Below, piece by piece: positions 1 to 11,744 of a stretch of 64,000 bases of DNA (position 1 is its first letter; each line of letters opens with the position of its first letter). The stretch is taken from positions 2,296,954 to 2,360,953 of the forward strand of contig NC_031470.1 in the NCBI RefSeq assembly GCF_000006565.2. The letters are read 5' to 3'. The translations under genes were made by a program, and so were the position numbers. Under the pieces are notes generated by a model that had not been told where the DNA came from, did not search any database, and saw only the letters and a list, made by a program, of their open reading frames with translations. The DNA comes from Toxoplasma gondii ME49 (lineage: Eukaryota > Apicomplexa > Conoidasida > Eucoccidiorida > Sarcocystidae).

Positions 1-2215
1 TAGGGACTGTGGGCGGTCGCTAGAAGCGACTACCCGAGGACACATTTAAAGGATAACCACCTTGTTGACTACTGTTTGCATCGGCTCGAGAGGCGTGTGG
101 AAGCTTGGCATATTAAGGGAGGTAAGTGCGGCCATCGTGACTCCATGTTTACTGAATTGGCATCTACTCGCCGGCTGTAAACGCGAGTGACGTTTTGAAC
201 ATCGATGCGGTACCTCCTTTGTCTTTAGTACGAATTGCCCTCCTCTTTCCCACACCGGGGCACTGCGACGCTTTGAGTTTCTGTTTTCGGGCATTTCCCA
301 AGTCTCGCTCACGTGAGCAGAGAGGATGATTGCCATCAGCAAGCGATACAAGATACTACATGTGGTGGAGATAATGAAGCTATCCAATTAGGGAGTACCC
401 ATAGAAAACGTCGACGGCTTTATTTGGTGGGACGAAGCTCAATCATGGCCAACATGATCTACAACAGCAAAACGCCCGTTTGTTGTGATTGGTTCAGCCA
501 TAAAAAAGCGGAAATACAAGTGCCAACGTCATGCATGTCTACTGTGAAGGGAAAGTTGCGATAAGAGCAGGCAAACCGTGTTCGATGAGAATTACTGCGT
601 GAATCATCCTTGCACTTGAGATATCCACGTTGCTTCTGGAACTCTATCTCTCGTAAGTGTCGATCGAACATTCTTTAGAAACGGGTATCGCTTTGCGAGC
701 TCCTCGGAACAAACCCCGTCTATGTCTCACTAAGTTTGGCCGCAATGAAAGAACGGGATTTGAGACATCATGTTTACGTGAAGAGGAGCGACGTTAGACC
801 TATGAAGGCCGCCGTTGCGGCCGATTGTGCAGATGACGTCCTTTTCCATAGACGTACTTCGAATTCAAAGAGGTTTTTGCGTCCTGGCCCGGGCAGACGT
901 TCTGGACAGGACACCTTGGCAGTCAGCCATTCGCGCAGTAAGACAGAAGGGAATTCTTTTGCAAGTAATAATATCGTGTTGGCTTGATGGAGGCAACAAA
1001 TCACCGAACGTAGTCAACACCAGTGCTGGAAGCCTTGTCTTCCGCGGACGGAGATGCACAATGAATTATCGTCCACACATGTTCCATTAAGACAGCAGAT
1101 AATTGTCGCCAGTGTAAGCATCCGAATGTGACGCAGCTCTGTCGTCAATTATAGTAGATTTTGTGCCACGTAGCGTAGACTTTCAGGACGCGGTCACGGT
1201 AGTTGAAGAACCTGTCGAGTCGCACAAAGAAAACTTGATAAAGCATGATCCTGAATATCGCTAATAGGATACAAAGGCGCTTAAGGTCGAACGATGAATC
1301 TATTTCAGTCATCACATTTAGAGATAATTCCATTTTTCTGAGTGCAGTATTACTGTACAGTTTCAGCTTAGTAAAGCCTTGCGTCCGTATTTCGCGTTGC
1401 ATTCTGCATTAAGCAGTAACCACTTAATCGGGTAATCAAATGGTACACACACGTTGAAGGCGCAAATGTAAGTGTCGCGGCCCGCTGTGAAACACTATCT
1501 GAGTACAACTGACATCCTTGGTAACACAAGCACCTCTACTACTCCATGAAACAAAGTGACTACACTGGACTGCCGTAGACAAAGGTCCTGCCTTTTTGTC
1601 TAATATTCAAACGGATACGTTGCCACCGTATTGTGCCGGACTACAGACCGGTTCAGGTCTTTGTCACCTTTGTACTGCAGCTGTTTTTGGACGAGATTTA
1701 ATTTGCCTTTTCTGGTTTTTGGCCGGAGGACGGCGCGTGTCTTCGACGCGTACGTGAGAGCACGCGGGTAAGGGCCCATGGGGCTTCGGCGTGGCCTGCA
1801 CACAGCTGCGTCCTGCCACGGCAACACAGCTGCTTTGCGGACGAATCACTCCCCTCGCATGCTGTTTATTAACCCCAGGGTGCTACGTGTACACTGGAGG
1901 CAGCATTTCATCTGGAAATTAAACACATTTGCATTAGTCACCTCAACAACAGCTTCGGCTTTCTATAAGCATAAACAAGCAGGACAGACGAAGTCACTCA
2001 GTCTGAGTCAAGCCATCGTGGACGCCATTGCCGCCCCATGGAGCGGTCCATGAATTGAAAATAGGTGGACGCTGCTCTGGTGAGTGGGCGTTTTTCCCCT
2101 TGTATCCCTTCGGATACCCGTGCAATCTTTCCGATTCGGGGCCGATTTCGCGACCAAGCAGGAGCTTGTGACTGTTGCTCTCCCGGTGTAGTGCTGCAGA
2201 GGTTCACCGCAAACG
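1..2215. other. upstream region without a convincing gene
   Basis: Only short open frames occur here. The best is 1145-1402 on the minus strand (85 codons, hydrophobic and basic, with a methionine 25 codons in). It has no neighbour exon that I can connect to it, so I do not call it a gene. The last few hundred bases should hold the promoter and 5' UTR of the gene that starts at 2216, but I see no motif that fixes them. Confidence 0.4.
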
Positions 2216-3103
2216 ATGAAGCCTACATCCGGTAGGGTGGTCGCACCTCGAGGGATGACCCGCGATGAAAAGAGAATGGAGAACAAGGTTGAAAAGATAT
2301 GTTCGGGACTATCCATTGGTTTGCACCTCCCGTCTCGACGGAAAGTGCGACGTGGGCTGCTGTCCCATCGTGGCTCGCTTATACTGCTTTCCTCAGTTGC
2401 ACTCTGCCTGATGGTGCTTGCACCATTCGTTTCTTTCGAGTTTTCTACACCCCGGATGTGCACAGCCTTGGCTGACTCCGTTCCCGGTCTTGAGGCGGAT
2501 AACGATGGGAGTGATGCGTACAGTTGGACAGACACAGAAGACGGCACCACAGTTGAAGAGAGCGACGATGCTACCGAAGAAGACGGCACCACAGTTGAAG
2601 AGACCGACGGTGCTACCGAAGGCGAAGACGGCACCACAGTTGAAGAGACCGACGGTGCTACCGAAGGCGAAGACGGCACCACAGCTGAAGAGACCGACGG
2701 TGCTACCGAAGCAGAAGACGGCACTACATCTGAAGGAGGTGGCGCTGGTACAGAAACAGAAGACGGCACTACATCTGAAGGAGGTGGCGCTGGTACAGAA
2801 ACAGAAGGCGGCACTACATTTGAAGGAGGCGGCGCTGGTACAGCAGCAGAAGAGGGCACTGTATATGAAGGAGGCGGCGCTGGTATAGAAGCAGAAGAGG
2901 GCACTGTATATGAAGGAGGTGCAGGCGCTGTAGAAGTATACGGCGGTTCTGCAGAAGTAATATACGCGACAAACGACAAGCAGATTGAGCAGAATGCCGT
3001 CGAACCAGTGCAGGAACGGAGCAGAAAAACGAGAGTCTCCAGGCGTGTTTCAAAGATCCAACACTCCGAACGAGATCGTCCAATAGTGGCCTCTGGACTG
3101 TGA
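2216..3103 (+). CDS. signal-anchored protein with acidic 15-residue repeats (putative secreted protein)
   Basis: This is an intact 295-codon frame starting at ATG in the context CAAACGATGA. Residues 40-46 are basic (RRKVRRG). Residues 53-76 form one hydrophobic segment that could serve as an internal signal peptide or anchor. Residues 108-241 are nine tandem repeats of 14-15 residues that begin EDGTT/EEGTV. The C-terminal tail has a basic cluster at 270-280 (RKTRVSRRVSK) that could act as a nuclear localisation signal. A late signal anchor followed by disordered acidic repeats is typical of coccidian dense-granule or exported proteins, so I infer secretion. No enzyme domain is visible. The repeat is 45 nt long, so other frames stay open too: on the minus strand a Pro/Ser/Val-rich frame runs over 2008-3216, and on the plus strand a Lys-rich one over 2418-2888. 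I prefer this frame for its start context, anchor and composition. It could also be one exon of a longer gene. Confidence 0.72.
   Translation: MKPTSGRVVAPRGMTRDEKRMENKVEKICSGLSIGLHLPSRRKVRRGLLSHRGSLILLSSVALCLMVLAPFVSFEFSTPRMCTALADSVPGLEADNDGSDAYSWTDTEDGTTVEESDDATEEDGTTVEETDGATEGEDGTTVEETDGATEGEDGTTAEETDGATEAEDGTTSEGGGAGTETEDGTTSEGGGAGTETEGGTTFEGGGAGTAAEEGTVYEGGGAGIEAEEGTVYEGGAGAVEVYGGSAEVIYATNDKQIEQNAVEPVQERSRKTRVSRRVSKIQHSERDRPIVASGL
2537..2938 (+). repeat. nine tandem 45-bp coding repeats
   Basis: The units encode a 15-residue motif; the first is 14 residues long. Units 1-4 read EDGTTVEETDGATEG-like, units 5-7 switch to an EGGGAGTET-like second half, and units 8-9 begin EEGTVYEGG. Neighbouring units are the most alike, the pattern expected from local slippage or unequal exchange. 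Confidence 0.9.
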
Positions 3104-4121
3104 GTTGAGACGCAATCCTGAAACGGATCGGCGCCAATACTACCCATGCTTGGAGGGCGCGTGAACATGGCTGCAATAAGAAAAATATCTCGAGTGATAG
3201 AACACGCGACCACCACCTAGCATTCATTGACAGACAATATGTCTACTTCGTGGAGGCGCCCTCTGACTTGGTTCACCGTTCACTACTTGTTAACCGAAAC
3301 ATTTACCAAGTCGTAGCGTTCTCTGATGTGTCTTCTTGGATGAAAGGGGTTCTGGAAAACGAGCGTAGAATCTGCTCGGACGGTTGCTGCACAACCAGTT
3401 TTCCAACCATGTCTACGTAGAAGATCAGCTGACAGTGTTACTGCGTTCCGCCCATATTGTATTGAAACGAACGAGTTCAACAAACATATCTCATCGATGA
3501 GAAAGTGGAGAAGACGTCGCGTCTTTCTGCTAACTTGGGGAGCGAAAAGGACCATCTTTATGTCGGGCGTTCGTCTTGCTCCATTTCGGTTCGGTTCCCG
3601 CGGCTCTGGCTCTACGATGAAATACTCCAGTTGACGCACCGTGGTTTTCTTCATATGAATGGGGTAGCTACAGACAGCCTGCTCAAACTGCTAATACAGA
3701 AGACACAGAATTCAAACCAACAGTCTGGTTGCTTACCAAAGCAAGGCACTTTGTGAAATTCATTGCTTGTGACTCCGTGGGCGCGTGTTCCTCAGGGGCA
3801 ATCCTCAGTTTTTGCAGCTTTTCACGGTGTGGCATTGATATCCATTCTGTGGGAGGTTGCAGACACAATGGGAGCATGCCTAGACAGGTTCGGCAAAGCC
3901 AGGGGAAAAGTGGCTGCCAAGGGTGTGTGAAACGCATTCAGACTACCACCTTGTCTGTAACAAGTTCGTCCTGGATGTGTATCTCCCGTTATAAAAAAGA
4001 AACCACCCCTGCGGAGCCCGGAGTGCCCTAGGGATGAGGCAGTTGAACTGCTGAACCGTCGCGCCTGGCACCCGTTGTCGAAGTTCTAAGGTGCCATACT
4101 GACTGCTGAATCAGTGAATCG
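3104..4121. other. no convincing gene
   Basis: This stretch follows the repeat-protein gene and should contain its 3' UTR. Open frames are short and overlap on both strands (for example 3283-3654 on the minus strand). I see no splice pair or motif that favours any of them. Confidence 0.4.
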
Positions 4122-4583
4122 ATGCCTGTGCTGCAACGCAGTTCGCTAATTCGTAGCGGGGGGCAGTCGCTCCAGCGTCTATCACAAAAACACGCCTTGT
4201 TGCCATGCGATTGTCGACGGAACATCGCCCAAGGGGGACAGCTGTGTCTGGCATGTTGTGTAGCTGACCTCATAATTTCTTTGGGTGTCTTCTCATGTGG
4301 GCGTGATTTCAGCCTTGCAAGCGTTGTGGTTGCTGTCCTCCTCGGCACCATCTTCCTCAATTCGGGCAGAAAGTCGCTTAAAGCAACTACGCCGGCTTCA
4401 AGTAAGTCATCAGATGCATGTCTCATGAAATGCCGGAAATACCCTCACCATTCACAAAAAAAATGTTACGATGAGAGCCTTGCTGCAGTGTGCTTCAGCG
4501 GCCCAGAATCTCAAAAGTTCTGGATACTCCTTTGCTACCGAACGTTTTTCGTTCGTTTGGTTCTTTTTCCCCCGTTCACTTAG
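4122..4583 (+). CDS. candidate ORF or exon with two hydrophobic segments
   Basis: This frame has 153 codons and starts with ATG. It contains two hydrophobic segments, near residues 42-58 and 66-81, and several cysteines. It could be a small membrane protein or an exon of one. No domain is recognised. Length alone is weak evidence here, since the overlapping minus-strand frame 4028-4426 is almost as long. I list it as the best candidate in this stretch. Confidence 0.25.
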   Translation: MPVLQRSSLIRSGGQSLQRLSQKHALLPCDCRRNIAQGGQLCLACCVADLIISLGVFSCGRDFSLASVVVAVLLGTIFLNSGRKSLKATTPASSKSSDACLMKCRKYPHHSQKKCYDESLAAVCFSGPESQKFWILLCYRTFFVRLVLFPPFT

Positions 4584-6558
4584 TCGGAGCGTAAGTTACC
4601 TACAGCGCCATCACGCTACTCTGGCAACTCTACGTCTCCACAGGCGTTTCCAGACGGAATGCAAGCCGTACGGTTGCCGTTTACCCTGGTCTCTGTGCGA
4701 TTCGGGAACTTCGTCTCTGTAGTTTGGTACCGTATAGCAACGTCTGTCGGGAGTAGTGCGCATGCGGATCGCCCCCCCTGCATGATGATGGACGGCTGAA
4801 AGCGCAGGGGCGCCATATTCAGCAGACGATACGCATCATTCGTGGTCATGAGGACTTGCACTTCACGTATGCTGTTTCCATCTAAATGGATCCGCTTTGA
4901 TCAGACCACAGGTAAGCCAAAGCGGTTTGCAGAAGTGAGAGTCTGTTCTGCAGAGTGAGGAGGAGGCATCATTGGATCACTTTTCTGGAGGACGCACTGT
5001 TAGTTTGTCCTTGGAGGTGTAGAACGAGAGAGATTTTGCCTGTTAGTAGTACCTGGGCATTGCTAGTGCTTGCTTCTGAGGAAACAGGATGAGATGTTGC
5101 CTTCGATATTGGAGCAGTCGGATATGAAGGAGTTCTCTGCTGCATGCGACGCTGTGTTCCAGCCAGACTCACGACGGGCTCCCGGAAGCCCACCGTTTCT
5201 CCATCTCGAAAGTGACTCTTGCAGTGGAGCTCTTGACGTTAGGATGAGGGTGCCTAGTAGGGACAGCAGTGACGTGGACGGATCGGATGCAAGTGAACAT
5301 TTTGCCCGCGTGGGCGGCTGACTGAGGCCACGCAACTTCAGAGGGAGGATGCCATCGTGCAATTCCTAGACACGATCAGAAACCGAAAGAACATCCGGCG
5401 ACGTTTTGAGCTCGTGGGCAATGCATCTGTGTCCGAATTTAGAGTTTCACCTGCTGATCAAAAATGCTGGCACCTGTAGCAGATCCGAACGAGACAGTAC
5501 TCCAACAATATAGTTAACTCGATCGACTTTGAATAAGCAGTGAAGTGACCTTGATGCGTACATCTAAGAATCGCAAGCCTGTGGGCTGCATACCACAATG
5601 ACATCTACCTATTCCGGCCGGAATTTGTTGCAAAATGCGGTTCAAGCCTTCAAGAAATATCGTAGTACTGAGCTCGCGTAGGGTCGTTGGCACACTCGGG
5701 TGACAAACGAAGCTTCCACGGCGGTCTTGGGTGTTCCCGTGTGACGCCGGCGAGTTCAACCGCAGCGGCCAATGCGTGAAAAATGGGTGCGAACCACGTG
5801 TTCAGGTGTTCGTTCGGCTGAGTGTTGATCTGTTTACCACTAACTGAACGAACATCGACAACGGGCCTCAGCGTTCAATTTGATGCTGCGCACCTTGTCC
5901 TGGTTGTATTCCTGCAGAAAATCGTGAACGTGCGTGACACCGTGTTGCTTGAAGGGTCAAAAGCAACCGAATGTTCGCTACCAGGTATACAGAGAGATAT
6001 GTTGTTGCTGCGGGGAGCAGGGTAGGATTCGCACATGTGTTTACACTTTCTTGCATACTCGGCAACTGCCCGAAGTCGTTGCATCTCCCTTGTGCGTGAA
6101 CTACCACAGCACTGCTCCTGTGTTGTGAACGTCCTCAGGCTCTCGGACTAAACAAAGCAATCAACCTGCTGGTGAGCACTATTTCTGCTGTGACCAGGAA
6201 TATCGTCTATCAGCAGGCGTCCGAACGATATGAAGGGACACTCATCCTAATTCAGCCGCTGTGCATTCCTTGGGAAGGTATTTCGCTGCATGCCGCTTTC
6301 TGTCAGCTGTTTCTGTCTCATAGAGTTTTGGTTCGGCCTACAAGAAAGAACTGGGGGTGCAGGGAACTGGAGGGGTGCGACTGTGTCCACACTGCAGTGC
6401 GTCGAGGGTGTTTCGAAGTGCTGCTTGCTGTCTCCAGAGCGATGTGATTGATACACACTCGGAGTTTCTTCAAGCACCACCAGCTTGCTGTGCGCGTTTA
6501 TACTGCTGTTCTTACTGGGTCCTTTCTCACGCGTCGGTGAGACGCATGCGGTTAGCTC
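4584..6558. other. no convincing gene; short open frames only
   Basis: Open frames of 60-117 codons lie on both strands. 6172-6447 (+) has a coding-like composition but starts with GTG. 6485-6667 (+) begins with a strongly hydrophobic stretch (LLCAFILLFLL) but has no ATG, so it would have to be an internal exon. No reliable splice pair joins them. Confidence 0.35.
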
Positions 6559-6765
6559 ATGGGGACTGGGTTCCCGAGGACAGAACAGCTTTCTGTACAT
6601 GATGTATCACATGAAGAGGTATCCCGTTCATTTTTCTGCCGTGATATCCGATTGCTTAGTGACTTAGTGACTTATGAATGGCTACCGTCACTGATGATGT
6701 CTAAATCAAATGCTGTATCACACTGTTGGTTCGTCGGAAAGGAAGATGTGGGATTAGTTAGGTGA
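6559..6765 (+). CDS. candidate short ORF, unknown
   Basis: This frame has 68 codons and starts with ATG in the context CTCATGG, which is favourable in many eukaryotes. The product is mixed in composition, with one short hydrophobic or aromatic patch near the C-terminus and no recognised domain. It overlaps the hydrophobic frame 6485-6667 in another phase, so at most one of the two can be coding at a given base. Confidence 0.2.
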   Translation: MGTGFPRTEQLSVHDVSHEEVSRSFFCRDIRLLSDLVTYEWLPSLMMSKSNAVSHCWFVGKEDVGLVR

Positions 6766-7880
6766 GCTGGACTGTATGCCGATTGATGAGCTTTCATTAT
6801 CATCGTCCATGACGTTGCATCAGAGTCAGCAGCCTGCTGTAGACGGGTGAGAGCAACCCCTTCGCTACGTGCCGCGATGCTGGGTCCCATAGACAGCAAT
6901 TGCCAGTTACGGCACAACTGGGCTCACGAGGTGTGTGGCCAGTTTGACGAAGCGTCCGCCCATCACTGGGACTGTTAGGCTGAATGTTTAAGCTCAAAAC
7001 ATCCTCATAACTAAGATGCTTTCCCCTTTGTGTGCAGGCTACCAAGAACAGTGCTCCTACGATAGTGAGGGCCGACACATACTTCTTGTGGCACTTGATG
7101 ACACAAATTTGTTATAGTTCCGCTCGGCAGGACTGTTCAGGACTGCCTGAAGTCGTTCAACAGCCTGAGACTCACTACCGTAGAAAATCGACTCCATGAC
7201 AGAGGGGGGGGGTTCGCGTTCGCTACAAGAATGTGTCGTTCCACAGTGAAACACGACATAAGGGTTTATCAGGGCACCGCGTCGTGATCGAATCAATGTG
7301 GGGGTGCCTTTGTGAAGAGCCCACGACTTCTCATCAGCGTGCAGACCACTGACTTCACCACAACAAGACCCTGTCATATTTTGTCGATGCCACTGAGATT
7401 AACTGATGCAGTATTCTTGTTTGGAAATTAAGTGCCTCACACAAAGACAACGTGAGAATTCAGGGGCTTCAACCCAGGCGGTGCTTTTATTTTGACTACG
7501 ATATGATCACACACAATGACTTTTAGAAGTGACCCACGTCTGCACATGTTGAGATATTGGTGTGTGCATAAACGTTTTTCGATTCATGTGCGTGACCGTC
7601 TGCACAGACCCAAAACACCAGCCGCCTCGTTTCTTCTCTGTTTAGCTACACAATTTCTCGTGTTGCCCTTCATACCTGGAGCAAGCGTCTTCGACGAAGT
7701 GTTTGCATGTCCGTCATATTCGGATTCCGTGTGTATGAACAGCAGAAGCTCGTGAGCACTTCCATGAATATGTCGGATTCTCTGATGTGTTGCGATGCGC
7801 CTACTTTTCTCTCCGGATACGGAATACAAACACGAGCGTTCAAGTGGCTTCGTGATTAAAAGCTAAGGTCTGTGCTGCAG
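6766..7880. other. no convincing gene
   Basis: The most gene-like part is 7516-7755 (+), 79 codons from an ATG with a hydrophobic stretch near residues 38-52 ending FIPGAS, which resembles a signal sequence. A GTGAGC donor-like site lies at 7752, but its phase does not match the next candidate exon at 7881. I therefore leave the two unlinked. Confidence 0.3.
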
Positions 7881-8230
7881 AAGGGGCGGTGTCGTGGATC
7901 GGCAGCTTTGGTGGGAGACCTGCGCGTGACCGGAGATTATGCACGTTACCTCATGCGCAGGCTTATACGAGAGTGGCCCCACGGGTGGATGTTGTATACT
8001 TGAGTCCGACATTCACTTTACGACAAGAAGAGGACCTGGCAGACCTTCTTTCCTATGGTGTGATGCGCGCAGAAATTCCACTGAGGAGCGCGCTACCAAC
8101 CCTGGCGCTGGCTGTGCTGTTCTGCGATGTGCAGGTGGTTGCTGGACTAGCACCCGTTGTCATTGGTATTGCGCTCGTGAGTTTGCATAGCAAATTGGAG
8201 AACCTTAGTGAGCACATCGTTCAGAGTTAA
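7881..8230 (+). CDS. candidate terminal exon with a transmembrane segment
   Basis: An acceptor-like CTGCAG at 7875-7880 is followed by a frame that stays open to TAA at 8228-8230 (about 115 codons). Residues near the middle are acidic (LRQEEDLADLL). They are followed by about 22 hydrophobic residues and a polar tail, which suggests a single-pass membrane protein. No ATG opens the frame at its left end, so it would need an upstream exon that I could not identify. No family is recognised. Confidence 0.28.
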
Positions 8231-9469
8231 AGGAAGCATTCGTCCGTTTCTGCAGAGACTTGCGAGTCGTCGCACTCACCTGCGGTTCTCACAAAAGCGA
8301 GTCTTTCGCACCTTATCTACATTTCGAACGTTCAGCGTGAATCAACAGAAACAGTTTGTCCGCTTAGCTCCTTCACGTGCCTTGTCTCTCTGGGTGTGCG
8401 ATCACGGGATAGCCCATTTCTACAGCATTCGTGCGTTCATTCCACACAGGATCAACTCTCGTTTCCGGTCTAGATAACTGCAGGGGTTACCGAAGAATGT
8501 GCGATTCGGGGATCCTTTCATGCGTTGTATTGCAGTATCTGATGACAGTAAGCGGGAAATGCGGAAAGGTCGATAGTCGTAAAATTCTGTGGCCCATACG
8601 TATATGACGAAGACAGAGCCTTCTGCCGTGAGAGATTCAGACCACGTATGCAAGGCGTTAGTACAGGGTCAACTGCCGATCAGAGTCTAAATGAGAATGT
8701 AACGCAATTCGCTTTGACTGTCCGGCGATCATGCCCTGCCAGCTGCGTCTTCGAGCATCATGTACCAGGTGTATGGTTTGCAGGGAAGCTCCTTTTGTAT
8801 GTTGTTATACTCTGGGAGGAGCCTTAACGTTCTGTTGGCGGTCCATCGTACTGGTTTATTCCTCGCACGGTAGAGAAAGACTCGGGTGATTACAAGCGAA
8901 TGTGCCAGCGTCTTGATCAAGGGCGTTGTGGCAAGTACTGAATCTTTTCGAGAGAACTAATATTATCCTGCACGTCTTGTAAGAAATACGTGCACACATC
9001 TGGGATGTTTACCGAGCAAGACCTGAGAATGGGGACAGTGGCGTCGATTGGAACTACAGGTGCATTAACCTGATATCGGTTGAGCCCTCTGAAAACTCCC
9101 CAAAACCCTGGGATTATGAGGATTCAACGCACACTGTTTTGATGAAAATGCAACGATACCGTCGGGCGGTTCTATGCTCGGCGGTGAGATGCGGTCGACT
9201 TCTGAGGACTGCCAGTCATTGACTACGAAGGTATTGACGGTGCATGCAGCTGGAAGAATCGCAGCAGGAACCGTGAACACAGTTTTGCGTGGCTGACGGA
9301 AGTATTGTATTAAAGAGTGTGACATGCTGGGATATGATGCTGTTAAGAGGGGACAGCACGGTTTAAGTGATTCGTGAGAGGGAGTGTCCAAAACATCTGG
9401 AGTTTTTGCGCAGCATAGGAGAATGAGTATTTTTGCCAGGCTTCGTGTGCACTGTGGAACCCATGCCTG
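8231..9469. other. no convincing gene
   Basis: Short frames only. 8208-8477 (+) is rich in arginine and serine and overlaps the preceding candidate exon. 9065-9514 on the minus strand (149 codons) is antisense to the exon candidate at 9470, and nothing else supports it. Confidence 0.35.
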
Positions 9470-9904
9470 ATGATGAGGTGGGCCTCTAGGATCGTCCACC
9501 ATCACTTGAAACACATTGAGATGAGTCGCCTGTGCGAGAAGCAGATAGAGGAGGTGGTCTTCCGGACGTCAGGGTCGTCGAGCTTGGTCCGTCGCCCCGA
9601 TGGTATGCCATCTTGTGTCACGACGTCGCTCCAGACTCCTGTCCCCGCAGTTAGCAACGTGTTGACGGAGTTACGAAGCACCGCGTCAACACAGAGGAGG
9701 ACTGAGCCTAGCTTTTTTGAGAGCGTGGTGGTTCAGTTAACGTTCGGCTTTATGTCGAGAAGTGCTGATAGTGAGCTCGCGCACACCGATCAATCGTTAC
9801 GATTTCTGTATCCAAGCACTTGGGAAGCGTCACAAGAGAGAATTCTTTTTCCTGTAAACTATGCCGCACAGTGGCATGACCTCGCAAGACTGCAAGTAAA
9901 TCAG
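9470..9904 (+). CDS. candidate first exon (145 codons) ending at a GTGAGT donor
   Basis: ATGATG starts a frame of exactly 145 codons that ends ...AATCAG just before GTGAGT at 9905. The frame closes at a TAG 21 bases later, which fits a splice donor in use. The peptide is balanced in composition, with charged, aromatic and hydrophobic residues spread evenly. It has no signal peptide and no domain I recognise. The next exon is uncertain. 10141-10407 (+) has a CxxC pair (CKRC) and acceptor-like AGs before it, but I could not prove the phase. Confidence 0.42.
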
Positions 9905-11744
9905 GTGAGTCTTCCCATTCCATAGCCTCAGGTAAGTACATTGGCCTGTGATACACTTTGGCAGTCTGCCACGTTTCGAGGAGGGACGGAGAGAAGATCG
10001 CTGCTGAAGGTGAGGGTGTGAAGATTAGTTGTGAAGGTGAAAGGAAGTGGGGAGATACACAGCTCAAATGAAAAGTACCTCCGGCCATCCCCTTCTCAAG
10101 AGGCAATTTTATTGCGACGTTTAGACGTATTTCGGGATCTTTGCTGTCACGGAATAGGGAGTGTCCGCTTCACTTACTGTCTCACTTCATCTGGTTGGCG
10201 ATCAACACGGACCCTCCAGTGATAATAGACGATCGCGAGAAATTGAATTTGCTGTGCAAGCGTTGCCGAGGAGAGAGCCGACGTGACATGGGGGCTGAGC
10301 ATATAGCGTGGCATGGGGAAACGGGTGGTTGTGCATGTCTTCATAGATTGAAGCCTGTTCAACATTCGACAGACAGTTACAATGTTCCCGTGTTCTCGTG
10401 CCGATAGGCTGCTGGAAGAGCGGTATGCAGCATGACTAATGACGTGGCCAGCATTATCGGACGCCTCCTCACAGTTCGAGAGATGGACTTGCGTTCTAGG
10501 TAAGAAACTTCGCTCGAATCCTTGTTTCATTGGTATCCATTGGGGTGTTTTCGAGATCTCCTCTTTTGCAGCCTGTAAGCGTTTTTAACCTGTAGCTGTC
10601 TCGGAGGCGTGATAACTCGTTTTAATGTTGTAATTTGTTGTTGCTTCAGTAGGGTGCTATCGAGTCGCGTATCGGGGCAAAGGTGAGGCAAAAATCCTAC
10701 GCCGTGCCGGTGGCCAAAGAGTGGCTGAACTCAAATTTAATGTATAATCTGAGATACAGTGCCTCTCACTCATGTGGGCGAAGAACCACATCACGCATGG
10801 AAATTCGCGTACGGAGCGAGCAGGTGGATTCAGACTTGGTTGGCTTATCATGCTAGAACTACCTCGAGCGCAGGAAGAGGCGCAGAACCGTGGTGCGCAT
10901 GATCCGTGGGCGACTGGAAAAATTGGGAATGACGGCTGCGGAGGCTCACTGTCAATGTATCTCGGTGCGGCTTAGTCATGACATCTCTAGCGCCTGGTCC
11001 TGCGGTGTGCATCACGAGCGACCAATAATTGTTCATGGATTTGACGATTCTTGATCAACTGTAGCTGTGTGATAGCGTCAGCACGGTGACGGTGGTTGCT
11101 CTACTGCCTTCCACCAAAGTATGCATTCGCTAGTATGAACAAGGACGACAAGTCATCTCGCGTTTGTATCAAAGAGGGTAACCACTGGCTCACGGGTTGG
11201 GCCGTCAGTCCACTCTGGCCACGTTATAACATCCGATGTCTCCTAACAATGGTCCTGCATTGCGTAGCTTCGCAGAAGTTCACATTAATTCTTATTCAGA
11301 CGTCCATTGAGTGTGCATGTGCATCAGCAGAGGAAAACGCACGTGGATATAGCGATGCAAGAGACAGTTATTTTAGTTTTCCAGTTCCTGTTAGTGGGTT
11401 TTGTTGTTTTGGGGGACTCGCCAGGGTTTGACAACACCCGAAAAGAATAATGCAGAAGTATGTACGCCAGTCTCGCCGACGTGTGAACTACTCCCAGTAT
11501 CTCGATTCAGCGCCGAATGCCCCAGAGAAACCAGCAAAAGGTGAACGCCCCAGTGATAGAACTCGCATAGACTGTGAAGCGAGGCAATGTCAGCAGTGAG
11601 TCTCCAGTAGCTCACACACAGCAGCACCCAACTGACGTTCGTTTCTTGATCAATCCTTAACTGTGCAAGGGGAACCATGAAGAAGTCCAGCGAGAGGGGG
11701 GTGGCAATCGCGAGTGTATATGCTGGCGCCGGTACGTCAGCGTA
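9905..11744. other. possible intron and downstream exons, unresolved
   Basis: A second donor-like GTAAGT lies at 9932. Short open frames on both strands run through 10031-10530 and 11096-11753. None has a clear start, stop and splice set. The right end, from about 11645, begins to resemble the 238-bp repeat that follows. Confidence 0.35.

Noticed and set aside
1145..1402. Fragment of organellar DNA (hydrophobic, aromatic minus-strand frame)
   Set aside because: Base composition is the same as the surroundings and I recognise no cox or cob motif.
2008..3216. 402-codon minus-strand frame, the longest in the window
   Set aside because: It is the antisense of the 45-bp repeat, rich in Pro/Ser/Val with no clear domain. 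The repeat length keeps all frames open. The plus frame has a better start, a signal anchor and a coherent composition.
7516..8230. Two-exon gene joining 7516-7751 to 7881-8230
   Set aside because: The donor leaves two bases and the acceptor needs one, so the join shifts the frame.
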